In this document: positions 1-9,554 of the stretch, one piece after another
Layout of the letters: every line of letters starts with the position of its first letter
Position numbering within the stretch: the first letter of the stretch is position 1
From: Rhodobacteraceae bacterium DSL-40
GTDB taxonomy: Bacteria > Pseudomonadota > Alphaproteobacteria > Rhodobacterales > Rhodobacteraceae
DNA length: 64,000 bases
Direction: 5' to 3'
NCBI GenBank assembly: GCA_003258405.1
Contig: QKPN01000001.1
Coordinates: 744,001-808,000 of the forward strand
Program-made: the position numbers and the translations under genes
Notes under the pieces: model-generated
Told to the model about the DNA's origin: nothing
Databases searched by the model: none
The model's input: the letters and a program-made list of their open reading frames with translations, nothing else

Positions 1-777
1 GACGTCGAAGGCGGCGCCGGCGAGATGGCCGGATTTCAACGCTTCGGCCACGGCCACTTCATCCACGAGGCCGCCACGGGCACAGTTGATGAGGCGGGCG
101 CCCGGCTTCATCCTGGCGATCTTCTCGGCCGAGAGCAGGTTCGCGGTCTTCTCGGTCTTCGGCAGATGCAGCGTCACGAAATCGGCGCGCGCGAGCAGGT
201 CATCGAGTTCCTCGACGCGCTCGACACCCATGGATTTCGCCTTCTCGGCCGACAGGAACGGGTCGAAGGCGATGACCTTCATCTTGAGCCCGATCGCACG
301 GCTCGCCACGACCGAGCCGATGTTGCCGGCGCCGATCAGGCCCAGGGTCTTGCCGGTGATCTCGACGCCCATGAACTTCGACTTCTCCCACTTGCCGGCG
401 CGGGTCGAGGCGTCGGCGGCCGGGATCTGGCGCGCACAGGCGAACATCATGGCGATCGCGTGTTCCGCGGTGGTGATCGAGTTGCCGAAGGGCGTGTTCA
501 TCACCACGATGCCCTTTGCGGAGGCGGCGGGAATGTCGACGTTGTCGACCCCGATGCCGGCGCGGCCGATCACCTTGAGATTGTCGGCCCTGGCGATCAG
601 CTCCGCGGTCGCCTTGGTGGCCGAGCGGATTGCGAGACCGTCGTAGTTGCCGATGATCTCGGCGAGCTTCGCGGCGTCCTTGCCGAGCTTGGGCTGGAAA
701 TCGACCTCGACGCCGCGATCCTTGAAGATCTGTACGGCTGCATCGGAAAGGGCGTCCGAGATGAGAACCTTGGGCAT
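1..777 (-). CDS. serA: D-3-phosphoglycerate dehydrogenase (partial, C-terminus outside window)
   Basis: First step of serine biosynthesis: NAD-dependent oxidation of 3-phosphoglycerate to 3-phosphohydroxypyruvate. The visible 259 residues start with MPKVLISDAL and run through the substrate-binding domain into the nucleotide-binding domain. A GLIGAGNIG dinucleotide motif sits near residue 145, and CARGG near residue 234 carries the expected catalytic arginine. The frame runs off the left edge at GAAFDV, so the catalytic Glu/His and any C-terminal regulatory domains are not visible. The ATG lies one base after the stop of the upstream acetyltransferase gene, and serC lies just beyond, so serC, the GNAT gene and serA probably form one transcript on the minus strand. 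Confidence 0.95.
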   Translation of the reverse strand, partial: MPKVLISDALSDAAVQIFKDRGVEVDFQPKLGKDAAKLAEIIGNYDGLAIRSATKATAELIARADNLKVIGRAGIGVDNVDIPAASAKGIVVMNTPFGNSITTAEHAIAMMFACARQIPAADASTRAGKWEKSKFMGVEITGKTLGLIGAGNIGSVVASRAIGLKMKVIAFDPFLSAEKAKSMGVERVEELDDLLARADFVTLHLPKTEKTANLLSAEKIARMKPGARLINCARGGLVDEVAVAEALKSGHLAGAAFDV

Positions 778-778
778 T

Positions 779-1273
779 TCAGTCTCCTTGGCGCCAGTTG
801 GCGCGGGTCAGTTCGAACACGAAGCAGGGGTCCGTGCCGAACGTCTGTTGTCTGACGAATTCGAAGCCCAGCCGCCGGTAGAACCGGTGGGCCTCGGTGT
901 TGGTCGCTTGCGGATCGATCAGGATCGACCGAACCGCCAGGTCCGCGAAGCAGCGCCGGAAGGCGGCCCGCATCATCTTTGTGCCGAGGCCTCGGCCCGT
1001 CTCCGCGCGCTCGCCGATCCAGATGTCGATGGCGCGCAGGTTCGGGCCGCAATCGCCCCAGTAATGCGCTTCCTCGAGGGCGGGATCGATGATCTGCATG
1101 AAGCCCCTGGGCTCACCGTCCACCTCCGCGATCAGCAACGCGCGCCAGGGAGCGGGCGTAGAGATCATCTCCTCCCAGCCCCAGCCGCCGGCACCCGACG
1201 CCACGACATGGGGCTGGGTGTCCCAGTGCCGGAGCGTCGGAATATCGGCCATGGTCGCGTCACGCAGGCGCAT
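779..1273 (-). CDS. GNAT family N-acetyltransferase
   Basis: This 164-residue protein has a single GNAT fold. The acetyl-CoA pyrophosphate loop is visible as ETGRGLGTKMM around residue 90, followed by the usual helix and a C-terminal TNTEAHRFYRRLGF segment near residue 130. It resembles the aminoglycoside 6'-N-acetyltransferase-like branch of GNATs, but the substrate cannot be told from sequence. It sits between serC and serA, 18 bases after the serC stop and one base before the serA start, so it is co-transcribed with serine biosynthesis genes. A role in amino-acid metabolism is possible but not shown. Confidence 0.85.
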   Translation of the reverse strand: MRLRDATMADIPTLRHWDTQPHVVASGAGGWGWEEMISTPAPWRALLIAEVDGEPRGFMQIIDPALEEAHYWGDCGPNLRAIDIWIGERAETGRGLGTKMMRAAFRRCFADLAVRSILIDPQATNTEAHRFYRRLGFEFVRQQTFGTDPCFVFELTRANWRQGD

Positions 1274-1291
1274 CGGACCGGCTTGCTTGGC

Positions 1292-2485
1292 CTAGAGGTC
1301 GGCCTTGGCCGCGGCGAAGGCCCAGTCGAGCCAGGGGGTGAGTGCCTTGATATCGGCCGTCTCGACCGTCGTGCCGCACCAGATCCGGAGGCCCGGAGGC
1401 GCATCGCGGTAACCGCCGATATCGTAGGCCGCATCATCGGCTTCGAGGAGCTTCACCATCTTCTTGGTGAAGTCGCGCTGCGCGGCCTCGTCGAGCGCCG
1501 TGATCTCGGGATCGACGATCTTGAGGCAGACGGAGGTGTTCGAGCGCGCGGCCGGATCGGCCACGAGGTTCTCGACCCAGGGGGTCGCATCGACCCAGGC
1601 CTGCAGCGCGGCGGCATTGGCGTTGGCGCGCGCGATGGTGTCCTGCACCGTGCCGAGGTTTTCCATCCACTCGAGCGCATCGACGCAATCGGCGACGCAG
1701 AGCATGGAGGGCGTGTTGATCGTCTCGCCCTTGAAGATGCCCTCGATCAGCTTGCCGCCCTTGGTGAGGCGGAAGATCTTCGGCAGCGGCCGGGCGGGCG
1801 TGTAGCTCTCGAGGCGCTCGACGGCGCGCGGGCTCAGGATCAGCACGCCGTGTGCTGCCTCGCCGCCCATCGCCTTCTGCCAGGAGAAGGTCACCACGTC
1901 GAGCTTGGCCCAGTCCAGATCCTGCGCGAAGGCGGCCGAGGTCGCGTCACAGAACGTGAGCCCCTCGCGATCGGCGGGGATCCAGTCGGCGTTCGGCAGG
2001 CGCGCGCCGGAGGTGGTGCCGTTCCAGGTGAAGCAGATGTCGGCGTCCTTGCGGACCTTGGAGACGTCGGGCAGCGCGCCGTAGCCGGCGGTCAGCACCT
2101 GGCAGTCGTCGAGCTTGAGCTGCTTGGTGGCATCCGTCGCCCATCCCTGGCCGAAGCTCTCCCAGACCAGCATGTCGACGGGGCGTGCGCCCAGCATCGA
2201 CCACATGGCCATCTCGAAGGCCCCGGTGTCGGAGGCGGGCACGATGCCGACCTTGAAATCGGCGGGAACGCCCAGGAACTTCGCCGTACGGTCGATCGCG
2301 TCCTTGAGCTGCGCTTTCGGTTTCGCGGCACGGTGCGACCGGCCAAGGAAGGCCTTGGCAACGACAGCCTCGGCGCTCCAGCCGGGCCGCTTCGGGCAGG
2401 GGCCGGAAGAGAATTCGGGACGTGCCGGTTTTGTCGTGGGTTTCGGGGTCGCGGTGAGAACCGCGTCAGCGGAAGTTTGGCTCAT
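1292..2485 (-). CDS. serC: phosphoserine aminotransferase
   Basis: This 397-residue PLP enzyme of aminotransferase class V converts 3-phosphohydroxypyruvate and glutamate to phosphoserine, the second step of serine synthesis. The sequence has the [13 protein letters not shown]-terminal block, TWNGTTSG for phosphate binding, and the [13 protein letters not shown] block whose lysine should bind PLP. The long form with the GGEAAHG block is typical of alphaproteobacteria. It leads the inferred serC-GNAT-serA transcript. The ATG at 2485 is the natural start. Confidence 0.95.
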   Translation of the reverse strand: MSQTSADAVLTATPKPTTKPARPEFSSGPCPKRPGWSAEAVVAKAFLGRSHRAAKPKAQLKDAIDRTAKFLGVPADFKVGIVPASDTGAFEMAMWSMLGARPVDMLVWESFGQGWATDATKQLKLDDCQVLTAGYGALPDVSKVRKDADICFTWNGTTSGARLPNADWIPADREGLTFCDATSAAFAQDLDWAKLDVVTFSWQKAMGGEAAHGVLILSPRAVERLESYTPARPLPKIFRLTKGGKLIEGIFKGETINTPSMLCVADCVDALEWMENLGTVQDTIARANANAAALQAWVDATPWVENLVADPAARSNTSVCLKIVDPEITALDEAAQRDFTKKMVKLLEADDAAYDIGGYRDAPPGLRIWCGTTVETADIKALTPWLDWAFAAAKADL

Positions 2486-2621
2486 GCGCCAGCTCCGTGT
2501 TCAGGGTGAGGTTACCGAGCCCGCCCCGCTCACCCTCGTCCGGGGTCGCGCCCGGAGCTCGGATAGTCGATTCTCGCACATCTGCCAAGCGGATTTTTTC
2601 GGCATCCGACGAAAGTCTGGA

Positions 2622-4616
2622 TCAGTGCACGAGCCCCGCTCCGGGCTTGCGATCCCCCACCTCGGTGGGGAGCGGCGGCGCCACGATCGGTTCGCCCTCC
2701 GCGTCCTCCTCGGCGGCGTCCGCTGCGGAGCGCGCCAGGGCCGCGGCGCGGGTGCGCGCCTTCTCCGCATCGCGCTCGGCCTTGTCCTTGCCCGGCGTGC
2801 CGGCGGCGAGCTGGCCGCGCAGGACGGCCTCGATCGCGGCATTCTGCTCGCGGGATTTCTCGATATAGGCCGTGTTGCGGTCGAGCGGCGTCTTCGGATC
2901 CCAGAGCTCGGCGAGTTCGGCGAGCATGTGGCGGTCATAGTCGAAGAATGCCTGCGCCACGCGCTCGACCTCGTCATCGGAATAGCCGAGGGCGGCGAGC
3001 GCGTATTTGCCCGCACGCACGCCGCTGTCAAAGACCTCGCGCACGCTTTCGTCGGCGCCCGCGGCATAGAGGGCATAGACGTGGTGGCGGTCGCGGGCGC
3101 GGGCGATGATCTCGACATTCGGATGCGTCGTCTTGACATAGCGCGAGAGCCGGACGGCGACGTCCGGGTCGTCGACCGAGAGGACGATGGCGCGGGCATT
3201 GGCGAGGCCCGCGGCTTCGAGCAGCGCCGGCCTGTCAACTTCGCCGTAGAAGCCCTTGATTCCGAAGCGTCGCATCCGCTCGATGGTTTCGGGCCGGCTG
3301 TCGAGCACGACGGTCTTGTGGCCGAGCCCCATCAGCATGCGGTTCACGATCTGGCCGAAACGGCCCATGCCGGCGATGATGACGGTGCCCTGCTCGTCGA
3401 TCTCGTCCTCGGGCTTGCGCGGGCCGGCAGCGATGCGGCGGATCAGGTTGTCGTGGATCATGAAGAGCGCCGGGGTGAAGAACATCGAGAGCGAAATGAC
3501 GAGGAGGATCTCGTCGGCCCGCGCGGCCCCGAGCGCGTTGCTCTGGGCGGCGTAGCTCGTGAGGAAGAAGCCGAACTCTCCGGCCTGCGCGAGCGAGAGG
3601 GTGAAGAGCACCCGGTCGCGGCCGGTGATGCCGAACACCACGGCCAGCGCGAACAGGATGGTGAATTTCAGCGCCATGAGCGCGACCACAAGGCCGATGG
3701 TCTGGAAGGGTTCGGCGCGGAGGAGGTCGAGGTTCATGCTGGCCCCGACCGTGATGAAGAAGAGGCCAAGCAGCAGGCCCTTGAAGGGCGCGATGTCGCT
3801 CTCGATCTGATGGCGATATTCGCTGTTGGCAAGCATCACGCCGGCGAGAAACGTGCCGAGCGCGGGGGATAGCCCGAGCAGGCCCATGACCACGGCGATC
3901 GCGAGGATGAACATGAGCGTCGCGGCGATGTGGATCTCGTGGAGGCCGGACATGTTGAGAAAGCGGAAGAACGGCCGGGGCAGATAGCGCCCTGCCATCA
4001 CCACCAGAATGATCGCTCCGGCCACGAAGAGCGCGCGCATCCACCCCGCCATGTCGATCACGCCCTCGGCGGCGTGACCCTCCGCATGGCCGCCGCCGGC
4101 CGTGCTGAGCGCAAGCAGCGGAATGATGGCGAGGAAGGGCAGCGCGGCGATGTCCTGAAACAGCAGGACGGAGAAGCTCGCCCGGCCGCCTTCGGTGCGG
4201 TTGAGGCGTTTCTCGTTGAGCGTCTGCATCACGATCGCGGTCGAGGAGAGGCTGAGGATCATGCCCACGGCGACCGCCTCGTTCCAGGGCAGGCCCAGGG
4301 CCTGACCGACAAGCGCGATCGCCGAGAGCGTCGCGAGAACCTGGAGACCGCCGAGACCGAGCAGCCGCTGACGCATCTGCCAGAGGGTCGAGGGTTCGAG
4401 CTCGAGGCCGATCAGGAAGAGCATCAGCACGACGCCAAACTCGGCGTAATGGCGCAGATCCTCGGCCTCGGAGCCGACGAGACCCAGAACAGGCCCGATC
4501 ACCACCCCTGCCGCAAGAAACCCGAGAACCGAGCCGAAGCCGAGACGCTGGCTGATCGGAACGGTCACGACGGCGGCGATGAGATAGAGCAGGATCTCCT
4601 GCAGAATGGACTGCAT
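2622..4616 (-). CDS. Kef-type monovalent cation:proton antiporter with RCK/TrkA-N domain
   Basis: This 664-residue CPA2-family inner-membrane protein has about a dozen hydrophobic segments over residues 1-385 (Na+/H+ exchanger fold). A cytosolic TrkA-N/RCK domain follows, beginning near residue 408 with the Rossmann motif GTVIIAGMGRFGQ. The last 70 residues are a charged, alanine-rich tail. The layout matches KefB/KefC, which exchange K+ for H+ under NAD(H) or glutathione-adduct control. The specific ion and ligand are inferred. No KefF/KefG-type oxidoreductase partner is adjacent. It stands alone between serC and the VOC gene. Confidence 0.9.
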   Translation of the reverse strand: MQSILQEILLYLIAAVVTVPISQRLGFGSVLGFLAAGVVIGPVLGLVGSEAEDLRHYAEFGVVLMLFLIGLELEPSTLWQMRQRLLGLGGLQVLATLSAIALVGQALGLPWNEAVAVGMILSLSSTAIVMQTLNEKRLNRTEGGRASFSVLLFQDIAALPFLAIIPLLALSTAGGGHAEGHAAEGVIDMAGWMRALFVAGAIILVVMAGRYLPRPFFRFLNMSGLHEIHIAATLMFILAIAVVMGLLGLSPALGTFLAGVMLANSEYRHQIESDIAPFKGLLLGLFFITVGASMNLDLLRAEPFQTIGLVVALMALKFTILFALAVVFGITGRDRVLFTLSLAQAGEFGFFLTSYAAQSNALGAARADEILLVISLSMFFTPALFMIHDNLIRRIAAGPRKPEDEIDEQGTVIIAGMGRFGQIVNRMLMGLGHKTVVLDSRPETIERMRRFGIKGFYGEVDRPALLEAAGLANARAIVLSVDDPDVAVRLSRYVKTTHPNVEIIARARDRHHVYALYAAGADESVREVFDSGVRAGKYALAALGYSDDEVERVAQAFFDYDRHMLAELAELWDPKTPLDRNTAYIEKSREQNAAIEAVLRGQLAAGTPGKDKAERDAEKARTRAAALARSAADAAEEDAEGEPIVAPPLPTEVGDRKPGAGLVH

Positions 4617-4695
4617 GCGCGTATTTCTCCTCTGGATACGCGCAGTTTAGGGGGCGCTGCCGCCGGAATGCAATTCGCCAGACGCGATTGCCCGT

Positions 4696-5133
4696 TCAGC
4701 CGGAGGAGGATTCCGGCAGCGTGAGCGTTCCATCGGAAGAGAGCGGCCAGAACGGGTTCATCGCGACCTCCCAGACATGGCCGTCGGGATCGGCGAAATA
4801 GCCGGAATAGCCGCCCCAGAACACCTTCTCGGGCCGCTTGAGCGCGGCCCCGCCCGCCGCAAGCGCGAGGGCGAACGCGGCATCGACCTCCGCTTCGGTG
4901 GCGAAGTTGCGCGCGAGTGTCATCGCGCCCGTCCCGAGGGCCGCGTCAGGCCGCCCCTGATCGGCGGCAAGGGCCGAGCGGCCGAAAAGGCCGAGCACCT
5001 GACCGGTGAGCTGGAAGAAGACGACGCCCTCGCCGGCCTCGGCCACCCGCAGGCCGAGCGCCTCGTAGAAGGCGTGCGACCGTTCGAGATCCGCGACCCC
5101 GAGGGTGACAAGCGTGATCCCCTGACCGAACAT
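4696..5133 (-). CDS. VOC family (glyoxalase/bleomycin-resistance fold) protein
   Basis: This 145-residue protein has the two beta-alpha-beta-beta-beta modules of the vicinal-oxygen-chelate superfamily. An N-terminal GITLVTLGVADLERSHAFY segment and a C-terminal YFADPDGHVWEVAMNP segment, with the characteristic DPDGHxWE, are both present. These proteins are usually metal-dependent lyases, dioxygenases or small-molecule binders, and the substrate here is unknown. The gene starts seven bases after the recF stop on the same strand, so it may be co-transcribed with recF. Confidence 0.85.
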   Translation of the reverse strand: MFGQGITLVTLGVADLERSHAFYEALGLRVAEAGEGVVFFQLTGQVLGLFGRSALAADQGRPDAALGTGAMTLARNFATEAEVDAAFALALAAGGAALKRPEKVFWGGYSGYFADPDGHVWEVAMNPFWPLSSDGTLTLPESSSG

Positions 5134-5139
5134 CCACCA

Positions 5140-6231
5140 CTACTCCCTTGAAACGGCAGAAATTCCGCCGGTTTCGGTGACCGCGAGGAAGAGCGCCCTG
5201 CCGGCAAGCTCCTCGAAGAGCTCGCGCCCTGTGCCGGTGAGCCAGGCCTGCGCCCCGAGCGCGGTCACGGCATCATAGAGAGCCGCCCGGCGGCCTGCGT
5301 CAAGATGCGCGGCAACCTCGTCGAGGATCAGGAGGGGCGGCGCGCCGAAATCCTCGGCCACCGCATGGGCATTGGCGAGCACAAGGCTGATGAGGAGCGC
5401 CTTCTGTTCGCCGGTGGAGCAGAGCCGCGCGGGCACGCCCTTGGCCGCGTAGGTGGCGCCGAGATCGTCGCGGTGGGGCCCGAGCAGGCTGCGGCCTGCG
5501 GCCATGTCGCGGGGGCGGCCCGCGCGGAACGCGTCGGCGAGATCGGCTTCCGCCTCGGGCGCATCGCTCTCGAGGGCAAGGCTCGCCGCCGGAAAGGCGC
5601 CCGGTGCGGGGGCCGCAGCGATGCGGGCGAGCGCAGCGCGGCGGTTGGCGCCGAGACGCGCGCCGGAGGCTGCCATCTGCGCCTCGATCGCCTCGTACCA
5701 GGCCTGGTCGCGCACCCCGTCTCGCAGGAGCCGGTTGCGCTCGCGCAGCGCCTTCTCGTAGCCGATTGCGGCATCGCCATGGTCGGGCATGAGGCTGAGC
5801 GCGATGCGGTCGAGGAAGCGGCGGCGCTCGGCCGCGCTCTCCATCCAGAGCCGGTCCATCGCGGGCGTGAGCCAGAGCAGGCGCGCGACATGGCCGAGCG
5901 CGGCCTGGGGCGCGGACTTGCCGTCGATCTCGACGAGGCGGCCGGGGCCTTCCGACCGGATCTCGATCTCGTGGCGGCCATCGGGCGCGGTGAGCCCGGC
6001 GGTGATCTTCCAGCCGATGGCCTCGGGGCGGCGGGCCATGTCCTCGGCTGCGGCCCGGCGCAGACCCCGGCCCGGCGAGAGCAGCGAGACCGCTTCGACG
6101 AGATTGGTCTTGCCCGCGCCGTTCGGGCCGAAGATCGCGACGGGTCGGCCATCGAGCGCCAGATCAAGGCTGCGATGCGAGCGGAAATGCGAGAGGCAGA
6201 GCCGGTCGAGGGCAAGAGACGGCGGGGTCAT
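5140..6231 (-). CDS. recF: DNA replication and repair protein RecF
   Basis: This 363-residue SMC-like ATPase binds gapped DNA and loads RecA with RecO and RecR. Walker A is FGPNGAGKTNLVE near residue 35. The signature region STGEQKALL and the Walker B segment LLILDEVAAHLDAGRR lie in the C-terminal third. The frame is open upstream to 6300, but the family N-terminus matches from MTPPSLALDRLCLSHFRS, so the ATG at 6231 is chosen. It follows dnaN by about 130 bases in the classic dnaA-dnaN-recF order. Confidence 0.95.
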   Translation of the reverse strand: MTPPSLALDRLCLSHFRSHRSLDLALDGRPVAIFGPNGAGKTNLVEAVSLLSPGRGLRRAAAEDMARRPEAIGWKITAGLTAPDGRHEIEIRSEGPGRLVEIDGKSAPQAALGHVARLLWLTPAMDRLWMESAAERRRFLDRIALSLMPDHGDAAIGYEKALRERNRLLRDGVRDQAWYEAIEAQMAASGARLGANRRAALARIAAAPAPGAFPAASLALESDAPEAEADLADAFRAGRPRDMAAGRSLLGPHRDDLGATYAAKGVPARLCSTGEQKALLISLVLANAHAVAEDFGAPPLLILDEVAAHLDAGRRAALYDAVTALGAQAWLTGTGRELFEELAGRALFLAVTETGGISAVSRE

Positions 6232-6361
6232 TGCGCACCGGAGGCCGGGGGGCTGCAAACGCCGCGCATGAGCGCCCTGCCCCCAACGGGACACGCACAC
6301 ACCCGAGCGGGCTTCAGGTCTTCACAGCGGATCTTGGCAGACAGGATGCGATGCCGCGCCG

Positions 6362-7480
6362 TCACACCCGCATGGGCATGACGACATAGACGGCGGTCTC
6401 GTCATTGCCCTCGCGCATGAGCGTCGGCTGGGCCGGGCTGTCGAAGAGGAAGACCGCGTTCTCGCGATCGACCTGGCCGGCGATCTCGAGGAGGTATTTC
6501 GCGTTGAAGCCAATCTCGAGCGGCTCGTCGGCATAGGCGACCGCAAGCTCCTCGTCGGCCGCGCCACTGTCGGGGGAATTGACGGAAAGCACCAGCCGGT
6601 CCTCGTCGAGCGCCATCTTCACCGCGCGCGAGCGCTCGGAGGAGACGGTCGCCACACGGTCGACGGCCTGGGCGAAATCGGCGGCATCGACCTCGAGGCG
6701 CTTGGTGTTGCCCGAGGGAATGACGCGGGCGTAATCCGGGAAGGTGCCGTCGATCACCTTGGAGGTGAGGGTCACGTCGGGCGTTGCGAAGCGGACCTTG
6801 GTCTCGCTCACCGAGACGGCGATGGTCATCTCGTCATCGTCGAGGAGCTTCCTGAGCTCGCCCACGGTCTTGCGCGGCACGATGACACCGGGAAGCTCGC
6901 GCGCATCCTCCGGCAGCTCGGCATCGATCTGCGCCAGACGGTGGCCATCGGTCGCCACGCAGCGCAGCACCGGGCCGGACGCCGCGGTGGCGGCATGCAT
7001 GTAGACGCCGTTGAGGTAGTAGCGCGTCTCCTCGGTCGAGATGGCGAATTTCGCCTTGTCGAAGAGGCGGCGCAGCACGGGCGCCGGGCAGCCGAAATTG
7101 CAGGAATATTCGCTCGAGGCCATGATCGGGAAATCTTCCCGCGGCAGCGTCGCGAGCGAAAAGTGCGAACGGCCCGCCCGCACCTCGAGCCGGCCGCTGA
7201 GCCCGTCGTCGGAGAGCTCGACCATCGCCCCGTCGGGCAGCTTGCGGACGATCTCGTGAAGGGTGTGGGCCGAGACGGTGGTGGCGCCGGCCTTGTTGAC
7301 CATGGCGGGCGCGCGGTCGATCACCTCGATGTCGAGATCGGTGGCGCGGAAGCTCACCTTGTCGCCCTCGGCCTCGATCAGGACATTGCCGAGTATGGGT
7401 ATGGTATTGCGTCGCTCGACAACCGATTGGGCCCGGCTCATGGCGCGGAGGAGGGCGCTGCGCTCCATACTCAGTTTCAT
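6362..7480 (-). CDS. dnaN: DNA polymerase III sliding clamp (beta subunit)
   Basis: This 372-residue protein has three clamp domains of about 120 residues each. The start MKLSMERSALLRAM and the block VVERRNTIPILGNVLIEA are typical of alphaproteobacterial clamps, and the C-terminus TAVYVVMPMRV is the canonical end. A GTG at 7489 and an ATG at 7483 also lie in frame; the ATG at 7480 is chosen because MKL is the conserved start and a GGTGGA element sits a few bases upstream. It lies between dnaA and recF. Confidence 0.95.
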   Translation of the reverse strand: MKLSMERSALLRAMSRAQSVVERRNTIPILGNVLIEAEGDKVSFRATDLDIEVIDRAPAMVNKAGATTVSAHTLHEIVRKLPDGAMVELSDDGLSGRLEVRAGRSHFSLATLPREDFPIMASSEYSCNFGCPAPVLRRLFDKAKFAISTEETRYYLNGVYMHAATAASGPVLRCVATDGHRLAQIDAELPEDARELPGVIVPRKTVGELRKLLDDDEMTIAVSVSETKVRFATPDVTLTSKVIDGTFPDYARVIPSGNTKRLEVDAADFAQAVDRVATVSSERSRAVKMALDEDRLVLSVNSPDSGAADEELAVAYADEPLEIGFNAKYLLEIAGQVDRENAVFLFDSPAQPTLMREGNDETAVYVVMPMRV

Positions 7481-7603
7481 CATGTCCACCGTTGCGACGA
7501 TCCGTTCCGCGATCCCGTTACGGTTGCGCGGAAGGCGAAGTTACCGATTTGAACGGAAAGGGCAAGCACCGAGCGGCCGGAAACGGCGCAATCCCGCCCG
7601 AAT

Positions 7604-9055
7604 TCACGCTTCGAGCATGCGGCGCAGCAGTTCGACATCCTCGGCGATCTGGCTGTCGGTCACGCGGAGCTCCTCGATCTTGCGGACGGCATGAATCACC
7701 GTCGTATGATCCCGGCCGCCGAACTTGCGGCCGATCTCCGGCAGGCTGCGCGAGGTGAGCGTCTTGGCAAGATACATCGCTACCTGACGCGGCCTTGCGA
7801 CCTGGCGGGCGCGGCGGGCCGAGAGGAGATCGGACATGCGGAGGTTGTAGTGATCGGCCACCTTGCGGATGATCTCGTCGACGGTGACCTTGCGCTCGGA
7901 GAAGCGCAGCAGGTCGGCGAGGCATTCCTGCGCCATGTCGAGATTGATCTCGCGGCCGACGAGGCTCGCGAAGGCGAAGAGGCGGGTGAGCGCGCCTTCC
8001 AGCACGCGGACGTTGGAGCTGATGCGGTGGGCGAGGAATTCCACCACCCCTGCCCCGATCGTCACGCCCGGATTCTGCTCGAGCTGGGCTTCGGCCTTGG
8101 CCTGAAGGATGCCGAGACGAAGCTCGTAATCGGTCGGATGCAGGTCCACCACGAGGCCCCACTGGAGGCGGGACTTGATGCGGTCCTCAAGCCCGTCGAT
8201 CTCGCCCGGCGCACGGTCGGCGGAGATGACGATCTGCTTCTTCTGGTCGATCAGGGCGTTGAAGGTGTGGAAGAATTCGTCCTGGGTCGAATCCTTGCCG
8301 GCAATGAACTGCACGTCATCGACCATCAGCATGTCGACGGAGCGGAACATCTCCTTGAAGCCGTGCATGTCCTTGAAGCGCAGGGCGGACACGAAGCGGT
8401 ACATGAACTGTTCGGCGGAAAGGTAGAGCACGCGCGCCTCGGGGCGGCTGTTGCGAACCTCCCAGGCGATCGCATGCATGAGGTGCGTCTTGCCGAGGCC
8501 GACGCCGCCGTAGAGGAAGAGCGGATTGAAGGTCACGGCCCCGCCCTCGGCCACGCGGCGCGCGGCGGCATGGGCGAGCTCGTTCGGCTTGCCGACAACG
8601 AAATTGTCGAAGGTGAAGCGGCCATCAAGCGGCGAGGTCGGCAGATCGACATCGGCCGCCGTCTCGTGCTCGTGAACCGGCGCCGGCCGCGGCGCAACCT
8701 CGGGCGCCCGCGCTGCAGGCGCGCCGCCCCCGGCCGCGGCACGGAGCTGCACAGGGGCCGCCTCGACGGCGAATTCGAGCCGGCTCACGCGCAGGCCGCG
8801 ATCGGCGAGCAGCGTGCAGACCCGGTCACCGAAATGGCGCTCGACCCAGTTTCCGATGAAGCTCGTCGGAGCGGAGAACCGGCCGACCCCATGCTCACAG
8901 CCATGGAAGGTCAGCGGCTCGATCCAGTTCTGGAAATTGTCCCTGCCGATCTCGTCCCGAAGCCGACCCCTGATCTCAGTCCAAATGTCGGCGGCGGGGT
9001 CCATTTCGCGGGAAACTTTCTGAGGCTTCATCATCAACTCTGTAGGGGCTGTCAT
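7604..9055 (-). CDS. dnaA: chromosomal replication initiator protein DnaA
   Basis: This 483-residue AAA+ initiator has an N-terminal domain I (IWTEIRGRLRDEIGRDNFQNWIEPL) and a variable linker of about 90 residues rich in Ala and Pro. Walker A is YGGVGLGKTHLMHAIAWE and Walker B is VDMLMVDDVQFIAGK. The C-terminal domain IV contains GGRDHTTVIHAVRKIEEL, the DnaA-box-binding signature. It is followed on the same strand by dnaN. The upstream 500 bases hold no consensus DnaA box that I could find. Confidence 0.97.
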   Translation of the reverse strand: MTAPTELMMKPQKVSREMDPAADIWTEIRGRLRDEIGRDNFQNWIEPLTFHGCEHGVGRFSAPTSFIGNWVERHFGDRVCTLLADRGLRVSRLEFAVEAAPVQLRAAAGGGAPAARAPEVAPRPAPVHEHETAADVDLPTSPLDGRFTFDNFVVGKPNELAHAAARRVAEGGAVTFNPLFLYGGVGLGKTHLMHAIAWEVRNSRPEARVLYLSAEQFMYRFVSALRFKDMHGFKEMFRSVDMLMVDDVQFIAGKDSTQDEFFHTFNALIDQKKQIVISADRAPGEIDGLEDRIKSRLQWGLVVDLHPTDYELRLGILQAKAEAQLEQNPGVTIGAGVVEFLAHRISSNVRVLEGALTRLFAFASLVGREINLDMAQECLADLLRFSERKVTVDEIIRKVADHYNLRMSDLLSARRARQVARPRQVAMYLAKTLTSRSLPEIGRKFGGRDHTTVIHAVRKIEELRVTDSQIAEDVELLRRMLEA

Positions 9056-9186
9056 GATCCGACGTCAGACCGGCGCATGGAGCGACTGACGAACGCGGAC
9101 GACGAAACAGGGCCAAAGCCCCACTGCCGCCGGTTTCGTTGTCACGAAGATCCTGCGCCGACCCACCTTTTTTCTTCAAGACGGCG

Positions 9187-9202
9187 TTGTGCGGATGCAC
9201 AA
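9187..9202. repeat. inverted repeat upstream of dnaA
   Basis: TTGTGC and GCACAA form a perfect 6-bp palindrome with a 4-base centre (GGAT), about 135 bases upstream of the dnaA start. It could be a regulator site. The function is unknown and the arms are short. Confidence 0.35.
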
Positions 9203-9492
9203 ACACGCCCTCATGCCAACCGCAAGGAGTAAATGGCGCCTAACGCCAAAACCTTTGCATGCGGCAAGACTGCTGCCTCCGACCCACGCGCCAGCCCTAA
9301 CAGGCCGCTCGCGCGACATCGCAAGATCCCATCACGAGGAATACCCCTTACTCAGCCCCCAAACATGACAGAACAGATTCGCTCGGGACAACTCACGATA
9401 CCGAAGCCCCCTCTCACGGACAACCGGACCGAAGGTGGAACATCGCATTCTCGAAAACATGGATGTGCAATATGCAATTCGCACATGCGAAA

Positions 9493-9518
9493 GGGGGACG
9501 CACCACGAAGGTGCGCCC
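9493..9518 (-). terminator. probable terminator downstream of rpsT
   Basis: The arms GGGG-A-CGCACC and GGTGCG-CCCC form a 10-bp stem with a single bulged A and a 5-base loop. Reading on the minus strand, a short CTTT run follows the stem. It lies 37 bases after the rpsT stop. Confidence 0.6.
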
Positions 9519-9554
9519 CACCATGTCACGCAGAACGCGACAAAAGGTCAGATC

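Larger units (their letters stand above)
9056..9554. other. dnaA upstream region, about 500 bases without a gene
   Basis: This stretch separates dnaA and rpsT, both on the minus strand. It must hold the dnaA promoter and the end of the rpsT transcript. I see inverted repeats (TTGTGC/GCACAA at 9187-9202; ATGTGC/GCACAT around 9464-9486) and one good terminator hairpin (9493-9518). I find no TTATCCACA-like DnaA box, so calling it oriC is not supported. Confidence 0.6.

Noticed and set aside
9056-9554. Replication origin (oriC)
   Set aside because: Location near dnaA is suggestive, but no DnaA boxes or AT-rich unwinding element were found.
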